DNA from: Bacillus pseudomycoides
Lineage (GTDB): Bacteria > Bacillota > Bacilli > Bacillales > Bacillaceae_G
Direction: 5' to 3'
DNA length: 64,000 bases
NCBI RefSeq assembly: GCF_002582035.1
Contig: NZ_NUQE01000018.1
Location: 160,846-224,845, forward strand
Shown: positions 41,109 to 49,786 of the stretch, one piece after another
Layout: each line of letters opens with the position of its first letter
How positions within the stretch are numbered: the stretch's first letter is position 1
Notes under the pieces: generated by a model
What the model was told of the DNA's origin: nothing
The model's input: the letters and a program-made list of their open reading frames with translations, nothing else
Databases searched by the model: none
Made by a program: the position numbers and the translations under genes

Positions 41109-42846
41109 TATTTGTCACATCCTTTATTGGGAGTAAGGCAAGTCCATTATTGATTAGACGCTGCACTGCTTCATTATCTGTAAAGGAAGAAAGTTGCTGT
41201 AACAATGCTGCACGTTCCGGACTCTCCACTTTATGTTTTAGTAACAACTCTAAAATCTCAAGGCGCAGTAGCCATTCCTTTTCATAAAACTTATCTAATA
41301 CGTGATGGATTGCTACAAGCTGTTCTATATGCTGTTCATGCAGTGAACCTTCATTGCGAATGTTACGAACTGTTTCGTACATGCTTTCTAGTTCTGTTTG
41401 TGTACGTGCTGCAGGCGTTGTTACTTCTTCGTCATCCATTGGGAAAAATGCTGCTGGATCTGCTGCACCAGGAAAAACAGAAGGAATTGCTGAACCAACT
41501 GCCATATCAAATGTACCCCACGCTGCATCAAATAATAAGCGATCTTTTAAAGTGACTGTACAATTTGTAAATGAAATGACAGCAACTTTTTCCTCATTTC
41601 TAATAATGTCGGTTACTGTCCCTGTCACATGTACACTGCTTGTAAAGGTAAGCTTAGCTTCGTTACCAACAGAGATTCCTAATGTACTTAATTCTTCGTC
41701 TGTGCAAGACTCTAATGCGATATTATTTTGTAACAATCCAATTGGCGTACCAAACCCATCTTGGTGCACATCTGTAGAATGATTTGGCAATTGTGTATGA
41801 TTGATAGCTAATGCAGTTGGGCTCCCTGTTTTTATATAAATAGCCTCACCGCTTTCATCTTTTACTACTTCAACTAGTGTTCCTGTAATTTGTAATCCAC
41901 TGTTTAAAGTAACTGTCGCTGTATTTTCAGACCGTAAAGCTTTATCTAACCCTTTTGTACCACCTGATTGGAATGCCATTGTTTCTGAGAATTGTTCAAG
42001 CGCTGCAATTAGTTCTTCGAAAGAGCAGCATACAAAAAGCTGCGGCTGCATTTTTGTTACATCGTAGCTTGTTTGAATACATGATTCAATGGAGAACGGC
42101 ACTTTTTTGACAGCGTCAGTTAAACAATGTTTGCTTTCACCGACAGAGGAAAGAAGTCCAGCACCGTAAATTTTCGGACTTTGTATATCACCAATCAATC
42201 CGTATTCCACTGTCCACCAGAAAAGACGAGAAATTTGTTCTGCTTCTGATAGGCCAGAAACATGTTTTTGCTTTTCTTCCACTTCTTTTTCGGCAGCAAT
42301 CATTTCTTCTGGAGTAGATGTGCGGCTTTCTTTTACAATCGTTAATTGGCGAACTGCTTCAAATAAGTCATGTTCTTCTTTTGTAGAGAAAGCTTTTGCT
42401 CCAATCTGTCCGAACAATTTTACATATTTTGCATATGTAGGATCGAGTAGAATGGGTGCATGTCCAGCTGCTTCGTGAACAATGTCAGGAGCTGGTGTAT
42501 ATTCAATATTTTCTACTTTGCGAATATCTGTCGCAATTGGCAGGAGACCATGCCCTTGGAAATCAAAGAATGCTACGCCAGGAATCAATCCGTCAATTGT
42601 AACAGCCCCCCAACCGCTCGGTGCTAAGCAATCGTTCATTTCTTCTACTTTTGGAATGGCATCTATGTTAATACCGGAAGACTGCAATCCATTTACATAC
42701 GCTGGATGTGCAACGTCTTTTAAAAAGTTATGATTTTGTCTCATAATGTAGCGCCATACAGCGTGATCAATGGGTGTGTATTGGTTGTAATGCTGCTTTG
42801 ATACATATGGTTTTAAGTGTGATGGAATTTCTGCTGTTTTTGTCAT
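41092..42846 (-). CDS. phhA: Phenylalanine 4-monooxygenase, long form
   Basis: Non-haem iron, tetrahydropterin-dependent enzyme turning phenylalanine into tyrosine. The catalytic domain is N-terminal, with iron ligands His124 and His129 in DIVHEAAGHAP and Glu214 in WWTVEYGL. The 584-residue protein is about twice as long as the compact bacterial enzymes. Residues about 308-347 and 396-434 are two similar beta-rich segments (VTLNSGLQITGTLVEVV and LTFTSSVHVTGTVTDII), followed by an acidic linker and a helical end. Both ATG 42852 and ATG 42846 are possible after AGGAGG; I prefer 42846. Confidence 0.93.
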   Translation of the reverse strand: MTKTAEIPSHLKPYVSKQHYNQYTPIDHAVWRYIMRQNHNFLKDVAHPAYVNGLQSSGINIDAIPKVEEMNDCLAPSGWGAVTIDGLIPGVAFFDFQGHGLLPIATDIRKVENIEYTPAPDIVHEAAGHAPILLDPTYAKYVKLFGQIGAKAFSTKEEHDLFEAVRQLTIVKESRTSTPEEMIAAEKEVEEKQKHVSGLSEAEQISRLFWWTVEYGLIGDIQSPKIYGAGLLSSVGESKHCLTDAVKKVPFSIESCIQTSYDVTKMQPQLFVCCSFEELIAALEQFSETMAFQSGGTKGLDKALRSENTATVTLNSGLQITGTLVEVVKDESGEAIYIKTGSPTALAINHTQLPNHSTDVHQDGFGTPIGLLQNNIALESCTDEELSTLGISVGNEAKLTFTSSVHVTGTVTDIIRNEEKVAVISFTNCTVTLKDRLLFDAAWGTFDMAVGSAIPSVFPGAADPAAFFPMDDEEVTTPAARTQTELESMYETVRNIRNEGSLHEQHIEQLVAIHHVLDKFYEKEWLLRLEILELLLKHKVESPERAALLQQLSSFTDNEAVQRLINNGLALLPIKDVTNNATTN

Positions 42847-42917
42847 ATACATATATCCTCCTTTTATGTAAAAATGCTATGTTCTGTTTCTTTATGCGCA
42901 TCACTCCTTTCAAAATA

Positions 42918-42932
42918 ATGTAAGCGCTGTTA
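42918..42932. promoter_or_regulatory. Candidate cre (CcpA) site upstream of phhA
   Basis: ATGTAAGCGCTGTTA matches the catabolite-responsive element pattern WTGNAANCGNWNNCW at all but one fixed position. It lies 72 bp upstream of phhA, suggesting carbon-catabolite control. Confidence 0.55.
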
Positions 42933-43110
42933 AAATTTTATCACAAAATTCCGAATTATTTAATATTTGTTTTGCTGTAAACAGGAAAAATTGCAGCACC
43001 AACTCACTTGTAAGTTTTTAAGGTGGACGAGGTAAGATTTGTTTTTAATAAACTTTGCATATTCTGCTGTTGAGTAGCGAAATGCTATAAGAAAAAGGCA
43101 GGGGAGAATT

Positions 43111-43422
43111 ATGGAAATAGAGCAAGAGATATTACCATTATTAATACAAGGGGCAACAATCTTTTTATTGTTGTCTTTTGTTATGGCTGCACTGCTATGG
43201 TGGAAAACAAAATGTGGTGTATATGGCTGGTTTTTTAGTCATCTTATATTTCTTAGTTTTGGGATTGCAGCTTGGATACATATTTTGCAAGAACCACCTG
43301 TCGGAGAGGGATTTGAGTCAGAATATAACTCGTTTTATATTGGATTTTCCGGCTTATCATGGGGAATTAGCATGCTATTTTTCATAAAAGGAATGCAGAG
43401 AATTGCAAAGCTTGTAAAGTGA
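43111..43422 (+). CDS. Small integral membrane protein
   Basis: 103 residues with three hydrophobic helices (about 9-31, 37-58, 79-95) and a polar loop with PPVGEGFESEYNSFY. AGGGGAG precedes ATG. I do not recognise the family. It is 9 bp ahead of the beta-propeller gene and likely co-transcribed with it. Confidence 0.75.
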   Translation: MEIEQEILPLLIQGATIFLLLSFVMAALLWWKTKCGVYGWFFSHLIFLSFGIAAWIHILQEPPVGEGFESEYNSFYIGFSGLSWGISMLFFIKGMQRIAKLVK

Positions 43423-43431
43423 GGTATTTAT

Positions 43432-44655
43432 ATGTTTAAGTTGTTCATATTTATTTGTTTTTTCTTTAGTGCAGTTTCAAATAGTTATGCGGAAAATGTA
43501 CCAATACAAGTTGCTTTTATTCGTAACCATAATCTCTGGATAAAAATAGATGGGAAAGAAAAGCAGATAACAAAAGGAGAACGTATTGTGAATCCAAAGT
43601 GGTCATATGACGGGAGGTGGCTTGCTTACGCAAAAGAAAAAGAAGCAAACCGGCTTGAGTTATATCGAATTTCAGATGGAAAAAAGGTGACGCCTTTTCT
43701 AGCGGATGCAACAAATTATCAATGGTCACCAACGCAAAACATCATCGCCTTTCAATCTGATGGAGTTTTAAACATATACGATGTAGAACATCCGCAAAAA
43801 GGTTTTGAGAATGTATCGGTTGGTGTGGGAGATTATGGCTGGTATCCTGATGGAAAAAAATTTCTCGTTTCTTCTATGTCTCATTTACTGCCAACAGGAT
43901 GGACAGGTGCTGAATTATTTCAAGTGCCACTTGATGCAAATTCAGACCGAAGTAAGATCAAACATTTTTACACTTTACCAAAAGAATCACCACAATTTTT
44001 TGCAATTGTAGCAAGTTTGTTTCAATGGTCGCCTGATAGGAAATGGATTTCATTTTTAGCAACACCGACTGCCTCTTGGTCGATGGATAGTAACACGTTA
44101 TGTATAATTGGAGCGGATGGAAGTAAGTTTGAAGCGGTTGATCACATGTTGATTCAACCAAAATGGTTTCAATGGGCACCATCAAAAAATATTCTTGCAT
44201 ACATAGAAGGAGAAGGACGTTTTACCGTCGAAAATAAACATTTAAAATTAAAAGAACTTCCCGTTTTTCGGCAAGTTACTTTCACTCCAAAAGGTTATGT
44301 TGATTGGGATTTCACTTGGAACAGTAATACGTTGATTACAATTTCTAGAGCAAAGGAAACGGAATGGTCCAATGATCCGAAGCAACGTCCGCAGCCTTCA
44401 CTATATCAAATCAATGTTGCGAATGCACAGCAACGTCAAATTACAACCCCGTCAAAAGGGTACGGAGATTATTATCCGTACTATATAAAACGCACAAATC
44501 AACTCCTATGGATACGTTCTAATCGAAAGCAAGCCGATATGTGGATTGCAAATGCAGACGGTTCACAAGCGAGAAAATGGATTCAAAATATAGATGAAAC
44601 CGCAAATTATTATGAGAAACGAGATTGGGAGCATGTTGTATCTGTAAAAGAATAA
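43432..44655 (+). CDS. Secreted TolB-like beta-propeller protein
   Basis: 407 residues with a cleavable-type signal peptide (MFKLFIFICFFFSAVSNSYA). The remainder is made of WD40-like/PD40 blades with the recurring NPKWSYDGRWLAYA, YQWSPTQNIIAF, FQWSPDRKWISFL and FQWAPSKNILAYI pattern, ending in NADGSQARKW. This is the TolB C-terminal fold, here without the TolB N-terminal domain. It probably acts outside the membrane in binding; the ligand is unknown. Confidence 0.85.
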   Translation: MFKLFIFICFFFSAVSNSYAENVPIQVAFIRNHNLWIKIDGKEKQITKGERIVNPKWSYDGRWLAYAKEKEANRLELYRISDGKKVTPFLADATNYQWSPTQNIIAFQSDGVLNIYDVEHPQKGFENVSVGVGDYGWYPDGKKFLVSSMSHLLPTGWTGAELFQVPLDANSDRSKIKHFYTLPKESPQFFAIVASLFQWSPDRKWISFLATPTASWSMDSNTLCIIGADGSKFEAVDHMLIQPKWFQWAPSKNILAYIEGEGRFTVENKHLKLKELPVFRQVTFTPKGYVDWDFTWNSNTLITISRAKETEWSNDPKQRPQPSLYQINVANAQQRQITTPSKGYGDYYPYYIKRTNQLLWIRSNRKQADMWIANADGSQARKWIQNIDETANYYEKRDWEHVVSVKE

Positions 44656-44707
44656 ATATATTCGTGCTCTGATTTCAGAGACGCATATTAAAAAATTGCA
44701 TAGTTTG

Positions 44708-45202
44708 TTATAAAATTTTTGCCATATAATATTCATTTCTTGGTTGTCCATCCACAATTAAACCATGCACTGCTTCACCTTCGATAACAAAACCTATCTT
44801 TTCATATAACGCAATAGCTCTTTCATTATGAGACATCACTGTTAATTCTAGACGCAGTAATTGTTGTCTGCGCGCCCATTGTTCAATTTCCTGAAGTAAT
44901 CGTTTGCCGATTCCTTGACCTGCATATTGCTGGAGGACGCCAATGACTAAATATGCAGCATGTTGCTTTCGCCTCACTGCTCCGCCGCGAGCTATTATGT
45001 AGCCAACAAGTTGCTCATCTTTCTCTGCTACTAAAAGTGTTGAATTATGTGGAGAGAGAAGAGATTGAATCATATATTTTTGCTTCTCAATCGTAAAGTT
45101 TCGCTCATTAGGCTCAAATAACATAAAATTTGTTTCTTGATCAATTGTTTGACATAGCTTTAAAAATGGAGCTGCATCTGCTTCTGTAATTTCACGAATC
45201 AT
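44708..45202 (-). CDS. GNAT N-acetyltransferase
   Basis: 164 residues; MIREITEADAAPFLKLC start, acetyl-CoA loop in VLQQYAGQGIGKRLLQE near residue 85 and ERAIALYEKIGFVIEGE at the C-terminal. ATG 45202 is chosen with GAGTG six bases upstream; GTG 45211 is the alternative. The substrate is unknown. Confidence 0.86.
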   Translation of the reverse strand: MIREITEADAAPFLKLCQTIDQETNFMLFEPNERNFTIEKQKYMIQSLLSPHNSTLLVAEKDEQLVGYIIARGGAVRRKQHAAYLVIGVLQQYAGQGIGKRLLQEIEQWARRQQLLRLELTVMSHNERAIALYEKIGFVIEGEAVHGLIVDGQPRNEYYMAKIL

Positions 45203-45318
45203 CGTTATCACTCATTTCTATTTTTATGTGACGTATTACATTCGTTGTATAGATGCTAAACTCCTGTAAGGATGGAACCCTCTTACTATGTTTCCCCCTT
45301 AAATTTATATATACGTTA

Positions 45319-45352
45319 ATCCTCTCTTTTACATAAAGAGAGGATTTTTTTG
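45319..45352 (+). terminator. Orphan intrinsic terminator
   Basis: AATCCTCTCTTT / AAAGAGAGGATTTTTTT. No intact plus-strand gene lies upstream, so it is probably left over from a deleted gene. The stretch 45203-45594 otherwise has no gene I can support. Confidence 0.75.
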
Positions 45353-45594
45353 TAAAGAGGAGAAGGAGAAAGTGAATCGGCTACACTTAACTGGACAAAA
45401 AAATTAAGGTCAAAGTAGACTAACCACCAAATTTGGCTATACTGCTATCAAGAATAAGAGATCCCGTTCCAGCAACTTTACGCTAGCCTGTTTGGCAAGC
45501 CACATGTTCATTATCATCTGGTTCCCGGCTGAGAAAGCATGCCCGCAGAGGCTCTTTGGCAAGTTATGGTATTTATTCACTATTTTGGTAGTCT

Positions 45595-45735
45595 ATGGCA
45601 TCTTATTCGGTTAAGGAGAAAGATAATAGAACATCAGAAGAAGCAGAGTTGATTAAACTTCGTAAAGAAAACCACCGTTTATTGATGGAAAATGATATTT
45701 TAAAGCAAGCTGCGCTGATACTAGGACGAAAGTAA
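45595..45735 (+). mobile_element. IS3-family transposase OrfA remnant
   Basis: An open fragment of 46 codons ends in [25 protein letters not shown] followed by AALILGRK and a stop, the leucine-zipper C-terminus of IS3/IS150-type OrfA. The N-terminal HTH part and all of OrfB are absent. AATTAAGGTC-type DNA to its left (from about 45395) may hold the old element end. Confidence 0.75.
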
Positions 45736-45814
45736 ATGTGCCATTTTTTCGTTAAGCGAAGGGATTGAGACCTAAGGAAATTAGGAACCATGCACCTTTT
45801 TTCAAAGGAAAACA

Positions 45815-46245
45815 GTTATCAGGGCTCAACAAACTTGGGATAGACCCAACTTTCTAAAGACCTAACCACATTGTTACTTCAAGAGTTTTTTACACGAAGA
45901 GCAAGGCTGATTAAAAGTTTGTTACTCGATCAAAGTAAAATATCGGGAATGGGCAATATATATGCTGATGAAATTCTATATAATTCCAAGATATACCCTA
46001 AACGACTTTCAGCTACATTAAATGATGCCGAATGGGAAGCTCTACATCAATCAATTGTTTCAATAATCGAAGGTTATATCGCATGCCGTGGCACTTATAA
46101 TTATATGGAGTGACATGACCACCACCCAAAAAGGAAATAATTGTTCAGTTTGTCATACGTCTATTGAATGAACAACTATTAATGGATGAGGAAGCTACTT
46201 TTGCCCCAATTGCCAAAAAGAAAATGAAAACCATAAACTATAATA
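45815..46245 (+). pseudogene. Decayed formamidopyrimidine-DNA glycosylase-like gene
   Basis: Only the C-terminal half remains. LSGLNKLGIDP is followed by a frameshift near 45852, then LSKDLTTLLLQEFFTRRARLIKS and LLLDQSKISGMGNIYADE (the Fpg helix-two-turn-helix), then the zinc finger CSVC ... CPNC interrupted by two in-frame stops. The N-terminal catalytic Pro-Glu segment is missing. It therefore cannot encode an active MutM/Nei enzyme. It lies next to the IS3 remnant, which may have caused the deletion. Confidence 0.85.
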
Positions 46246-46330
46246 AAAAAATCTTGATTTTATCCGCATTTTCCTGATGCTATACCAATAAGTTTATAAG
46301 GTAATTTACTTTTATTTAGGGTGGTATTTC

Positions 46331-46421
46331 ATGAATAATTCCTATGTAAAATATAATACGGTTAATGTTGATGGAGTATCTGTTTTTTATAGATAAGCTG
46401 GGATCTCTACTAACCCAACAA
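46331..46421 (+). pseudogene. N-terminal fragment of an alpha/beta hydrolase gene
   Basis: ATG 46331 opens MNNSYVKYNTVNVDGVSVFYR, then a TAA in place of an expected Glu codon, then AGISTNPTI before homology stops. Intact relatives continue with LLLHGFPSS. The same pattern (RIFYREAGSPRNPAIVLLHGFPSS) is in the intact hydrolase at 46587-47450, so this is a truncated paralogue. Confidence 0.7.
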
Positions 46422-46484
46422 TTCAATTCTAGCGGGCATTTTTTTATTAACGGAAAGTTCGTCCGGCTTGTTGTTGTTTGACAT
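46410..46484 (-). CDS. Possible 24-residue peptide or gene remnant
   Basis: ATG 46484 is preceded by ATAGGAGGTGGC, an excellent ribosome site. The peptide reads MSNNNKPDELSVNKKMP then ARIELLG. Its end overlaps the hydrolase fragment junction, so it may be the start of a lost gene. I do not recognise it. Confidence 0.4.
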   Translation of the reverse strand: MSNNNKPDELSVNKKMPARIELLG

Positions 46485-46586
46485 ATTGAGCCACCTCCTA
46501 TTATGTAATTACCTTATATTATTATTTTGAAAACACACTGGCTATTGTATTCCTAACACAGAGTTGGTAAATCTTTGACACGTGAA

Positions 46587-47450
46587 TTATTGAACAAATA
46601 GCCTTGAATAAAAGAAGCTTTTAATTAGCTGTGATACCTGCCAAGCCTGCTCCTCGAGAAGGAAGTGCCCGCCGCAAAGAAGGTGGATTTCCACATTGTA
46701 TAGTTCCTTGCTAAAGGCAACAGCGCCATTCAATGTGAAAATAAAATCATTTTTCCCCCAGATAACTGTCGCTGGGGGCTGCTTTGTGCGCAGATACTGC
46801 TGCCAAACGGGGTATTGTTCTACATTTTTTCGATAATCGTAGGCAAGTTCCAATTGAATTTGAGCATTTCCCAGGCGGTCTAATAAGAGCTGATCCATCA
46901 AATAGCTGTCCGGGCTGATCAGATTCGGGGAGCAAGCACCGGTAAGGTACTGCTTCTTTGTGAAATCAAAGGTGAGCAAGGCTCCCAATGCTGCTTCAGT
47001 GTTTGGGTTTCTGTCTTTCCACAAAGCTTTAAATAGATCGAACGGCTTGCCAAGTCCCTCTTCATGAGCAACGGAATTTTGAATAACAAATCCAAGCACC
47101 CTTGACGGCTGGCGAACAGCAATGCGGAAGCCGACTGGACCCCCATAATCCTGAACATAGAAGACTGACTGCCTGATACCAAGCAGATCCAGCAGCTTTT
47201 CCATAACAAGAGAAATGTTATGGAACGTGTATGTAAATTCATCGGGAGTAGGCATACTGCTGTTTCCAAAGCCGGGATAATCAGGTGCAATGACATAAAA
47301 CTGGTCAGACAAAAAAGGAATTAGATTTCGGAACATATGGGAAGAACTCGGAAAACCATGGAGCAGCACAATCGCTGGATTTCTGGGGCTTCCTGCTTCC
47401 CGGTAAAAAATACGCAGGCTATCAATTGTGGCAATGTGGTAGCTTACCAT
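46587..47450 (-). CDS. Alpha/beta hydrolase, haloalkane dehalogenase/epoxide hydrolase-like
   Basis: 287 residues; oxyanion HGFPSSSHMFRN near residue 31 and nucleophile motif YVQDYGGPVGF with Asp101 in place of Ser, as in dehalogenases and epoxide hydrolases. The catalytic His is in GGHFLLEEQ near residue 260. Its codon use is visibly more GC-rich (many GCC, CTG, CCG) than neighbouring genes, and it is bounded by remnants of IS and broken genes, which suggests recent acquisition. The substrate is unknown. Confidence 0.85.
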   Translation of the reverse strand: MVSYHIATIDSLRIFYREAGSPRNPAIVLLHGFPSSSHMFRNLIPFLSDQFYVIAPDYPGFGNSSMPTPDEFTYTFHNISLVMEKLLDLLGIRQSVFYVQDYGGPVGFRIAVRQPSRVLGFVIQNSVAHEEGLGKPFDLFKALWKDRNPNTEAALGALLTFDFTKKQYLTGACSPNLISPDSYLMDQLLLDRLGNAQIQLELAYDYRKNVEQYPVWQQYLRTKQPPATVIWGKNDFIFTLNGAVAFSKELYNVEIHLLCGGHFLLEEQAWQVSQLIKSFFYSRLFVQ

Positions 47451-47688
47451 CTATCCATCCCCTCTCAGCTTTTAGTAACCTTCTATCTTTTTATATGCAG
47501 ATAGGGAGGTGTTTAACATTTTTTTCGTCACTTATTCAGTTAAGGAGTGATATAAATATGATTAAAGCCCGATTGAATATAAGAAAGAACACCTTAAAAA
47601 ACTGTCTAGTTTAGTACTGACATACCAAAGAGAAGCTTCTATGAGTGAAGAGATTTCATGTTACTACAGAATAGAAAGGAATTTTGGT

Positions 47689-48264
47689 ATGAAATTTATT
47701 TTTGTCAGGCACGGAGAAGGAGAGCATACAAAAAAACTGCCAGATAGTTTGCGAATGGATCATCCATCCCTTACGGATAAAGGGAGAGAACAGGCATTAG
47801 CACTGCGAGAAAAAATCCCTCTACGTGAGAGTGATATATTGATTGCAAGCCCAACGGTCCGAACATTACAGACAGCTGCTCTATGGAGTAAGCAAGTTGC
47901 TTGTAGCAGAGTTGTTCATCCATACATTTCGCCTCGTATTTTTCCATATCGAGAAGGAGCAAGAACGTTGCCTTGTGACAAAATGTTAAACCAAAAGAAC
48001 ATTCAGCAGTTGTTCCCGCAATTTTTATTAGCAGAAGAACACAATGACGAGTTATGGAGTGATGGAATCAATACGATTTCAGAGCTTGAATTTTGTACAG
48101 TAGCTCATAACTTCATTGAATGGTGTAAAACGTTACAAGTTTCACGCGTAATGATCGTTTCTCATGATGGAACGATTACAGCATATAGGCAATATGTAAT
48201 GAAACAAGTATTAGCGAGGGAAGACTTTTTAGAGGAAACAGGAATATATGAAATTCAATTGTAG
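47689..48264 (+). CDS. Histidine phosphatase family protein (phosphoglycerate mutase-like)
   Basis: 191 residues; catalytic FVRHGEGEH at residues 5-13, second Arg in SPTVRTLQTA and a second His in MIVSHDGTITAYRQ. The domain is complete. AGAAAGGA precedes ATG 47689. Small-molecule or protein phosphatase activity is likely; the substrate is unknown. The 240 bp before it hold an 18-codon frame after GGAGTG with no recognisable product. Confidence 0.85.
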   Translation: MKFIFVRHGEGEHTKKLPDSLRMDHPSLTDKGREQALALREKIPLRESDILIASPTVRTLQTAALWSKQVACSRVVHPYISPRIFPYREGARTLPCDKMLNQKNIQQLFPQFLLAEEHNDELWSDGINTISELEFCTVAHNFIEWCKTLQVSRVMIVSHDGTITAYRQYVMKQVLAREDFLEETGIYEIQL

Positions 48265-48314
48265 TAAACAGAGATTAAAATAAATATTACATGAGTAAGT
48301 GGATATAACTGTGT

Positions 48315-48405
48315 TTTATCCCACTATTAGCGGACAGTAAGCCCCCCACCTCTAGATTCAGAGAGAAGCAAAGAGAAATGTCTATAAGAACCTAATCGGC
48401 TGTAC
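48315..48405 (+). repeat. bcr1-like repeat, partial (copy G)
   Basis: The left end TTTATCCCACTATTAGCGG, then CCCCACCTCTAGATTCAGAG and GAGAAGC match full copies; after about 48360 the likeness fades (AATCGGCTG ... GATAAG). The hairpin arm and CTTTAT end are lost. Confidence 0.65.
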
Positions 48406-48500
48406 TAACGATAAGTAGAAGTCTACTCATCTAAAAAGATAAAAATATGCTTTTTTATAAAATTTAACATTGAGAACATAATTTTTTTTGTGAATAGTAA

Positions 48501-48515
48501 TGAAAATCATTATCG
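48501..48515. promoter_or_regulatory. Fur box upstream of the DoxX-family gene
   Basis: TGAAAATCATTATCG matches the Bacillus 7-1-7 Fur box TGATAATNATTATCA at 12 of 14 fixed positions. A TATTAT -10 lies just downstream at 48523-48528, so Fur would cover the promoter. This is the only signal seen in 48406-48690. Confidence 0.65.
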
Positions 48516-48690
48516 ATTGTGTTATTATAGGTTCAAGTTTTTATTTGCAAATAAAAGTGGTTATATAACGTACGTTTGAAGTATTTTGTGTAAATTGATA
48601 AAAAGCATTCATAATGAATGAAACGAAAACCGGTTACGAATGTTGTTGTATTCATGTAATTTATTTAATTACAAAAATCAGGAGGAATGT

Positions 48691-49191
48691 ATGGTTATTC
48701 AGTTTTTAAGAGAGAACAAAGCAGTTTCCTATGTACTAGCAGTAGTGCGTATTTATATTGGATATACGTGGCTTATGGCAGGGGTGAAAAAACTAACAGG
48801 TGGTGGATTTGACGCAACAGGTTTTTTAAAAGGAGCAATTGAACAAGCATCAGGAGCTCATCCAGCAGTGCAATCATGGTGGGCATCCTTTTTGAACGAA
48901 GTAGCAATTCCAAATGTGGAGCTATTTAATTTTTTAGTTACATGGGGAGAAATTTTAGTTGGAATAGGGTTAATTGTTGGCTGTTTAACGAAAACAGCTG
49001 TATTTTTCGGTCTTGTAATGAACTTTTCCTATATGTTTAGTGGGTCAACGGGTGTGAATCCACAATTAGTAATCTTGTCTATGTTGATTTTAGTTTCAGG
49101 TTATAATGCTGGCAAATTTGGTGTAGATGGACTTATTTTATTAAAAATTTCCAATAAAAAATCACGCAATTATAAAAAGCAAGCCGCTTAG
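48691..49191 (+). CDS. DoxX/DoxD-like membrane protein
   Basis: 166 residues with four predicted transmembrane helices; AVVRIYIGYTWLMAGVKKLTGG is the family's first helix and TWGEILVGIGLIVGCLTKTA the third. The insertion with SGAHPAVQSWWASFLNE is typical of the Bacillus subgroup. AGGAGG precedes ATG 48691. A Fur box upstream suggests iron-controlled expression. The role is unknown. Confidence 0.85.
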   Translation: MVIQFLRENKAVSYVLAVVRIYIGYTWLMAGVKKLTGGGFDATGFLKGAIEQASGAHPAVQSWWASFLNEVAIPNVELFNFLVTWGEILVGIGLIVGCLTKTAVFFGLVMNFSYMFSGSTGVNPQLVILSMLILVSGYNAGKFGVDGLILLKISNKKSRNYKKQAA

Positions 49192-49194
49192 CGT

Positions 49195-49248
49195 ATAAAG
49201 TGAAACTTCCATTAGTGGGGGTCTTACTGCACGTTAATGTGGGATAAA
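49195..49248 (-). repeat. Short bcr1-like derivative (copy H, 54 bp)
   Basis: ATAAAGTGAAACTTCCATTAG is joined to GGTCTTACTGCACG and TGGGATAAA: both ends of the element, no middle. It starts 4 bp after the doxX-like stop codon. Confidence 0.75.
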
Positions 49249-49278
49249 AGGGGTATCTCATCATGAGATACCCCTTTT
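49246..49278. terminator. Bidirectional terminator
   Basis: AAAAGGGGTATCTCA / TGAGATACCCCTTTT is a perfect 15-bp stem with a 3-base loop between two converging genes. Confidence 0.93.
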
Positions 49279-49723
49279 AACGAATTTGAGGTGATTTTGC
49301 TATAAATAAACTAAGCATGAGCATCGTAATTGCTGATAGAAAGAAAATCGGGATTCCTAAAAAGGCTGCACCGAAACAAGATTCATCATTTTGGAGGCTC
49401 ATAAAATAGCCGAAAAAAATAAGATTGGGAATCACGCCAATTACACCGATAATAAACATATTCCAAATCGGTTTGTGTGTAATATACTGGCGATACTTTT
49501 TTAGTAGCCGAACCCATAAAAGAAAGTAACCAATTCCTGATAGGAGTAAGAAGAGTAACAAAATCGGTCCAAATAGAAGAATAAAGCTACTTTTTGTTTC
49601 AATGAAATGAAAGATTGAAACAAGTCCGATTAATAGAGCGACTGATCCGATAATATAGCATAAATTATAGAAGCTTAAAGATAGTCCATTTTTGTAGGAA
49701 TTATCTTTATCAAATTTAATCAA
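49277..49723 (-). CDS. Integral membrane protein of unknown function
   Basis: 148 residues with four hydrophobic helices (about 18-41, 47-70, 85-107, 119-142). TTG 49723 is used, with AGGAGG seven bases upstream. I do not recognise the family. It is 63 bp downstream of the lipoprotein hydrolase gene on the same strand. Confidence 0.8.
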   Translation of the reverse strand: MIKFDKDNSYKNGLSLSFYNLCYIIGSVALLIGLVSIFHFIETKSSFILLFGPILLLFLLLSGIGYFLLWVRLLKKYRQYITHKPIWNMFIIGVIGVIPNLIFFGYFMSLQNDESCFGAAFLGIPIFFLSAITMLMLSLFIAKSPQIR

Positions 49724-49786
49724 TACATCTCCTCCTTTTCCAAGATTGTAGTATGATTTTTTCTTGATAGGTAATTGTTGTAAAAT

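Noticed and set aside
41205-41782. Plus-strand frames of 116 and 142 codons
   Set aside because: Both are antisense shadows of phhA, which has catalytic motifs and a good ribosome site.
45422-45562. Possible riboswitch because of a GGCTGAGA motif
   Set aside because: GGCTGAGAAA recalls the TPP riboswitch, but the rest of the core is missing on both strands and no thiamine gene follows.
47426-47614. Plus-strand frame of 62 codons before the phosphatase gene, and an 18-codon frame at 47558
   Set aside because: No family features; the longer frame overlaps the hydrolase start antisense. The short one has GGAGTG but nothing else to support it.
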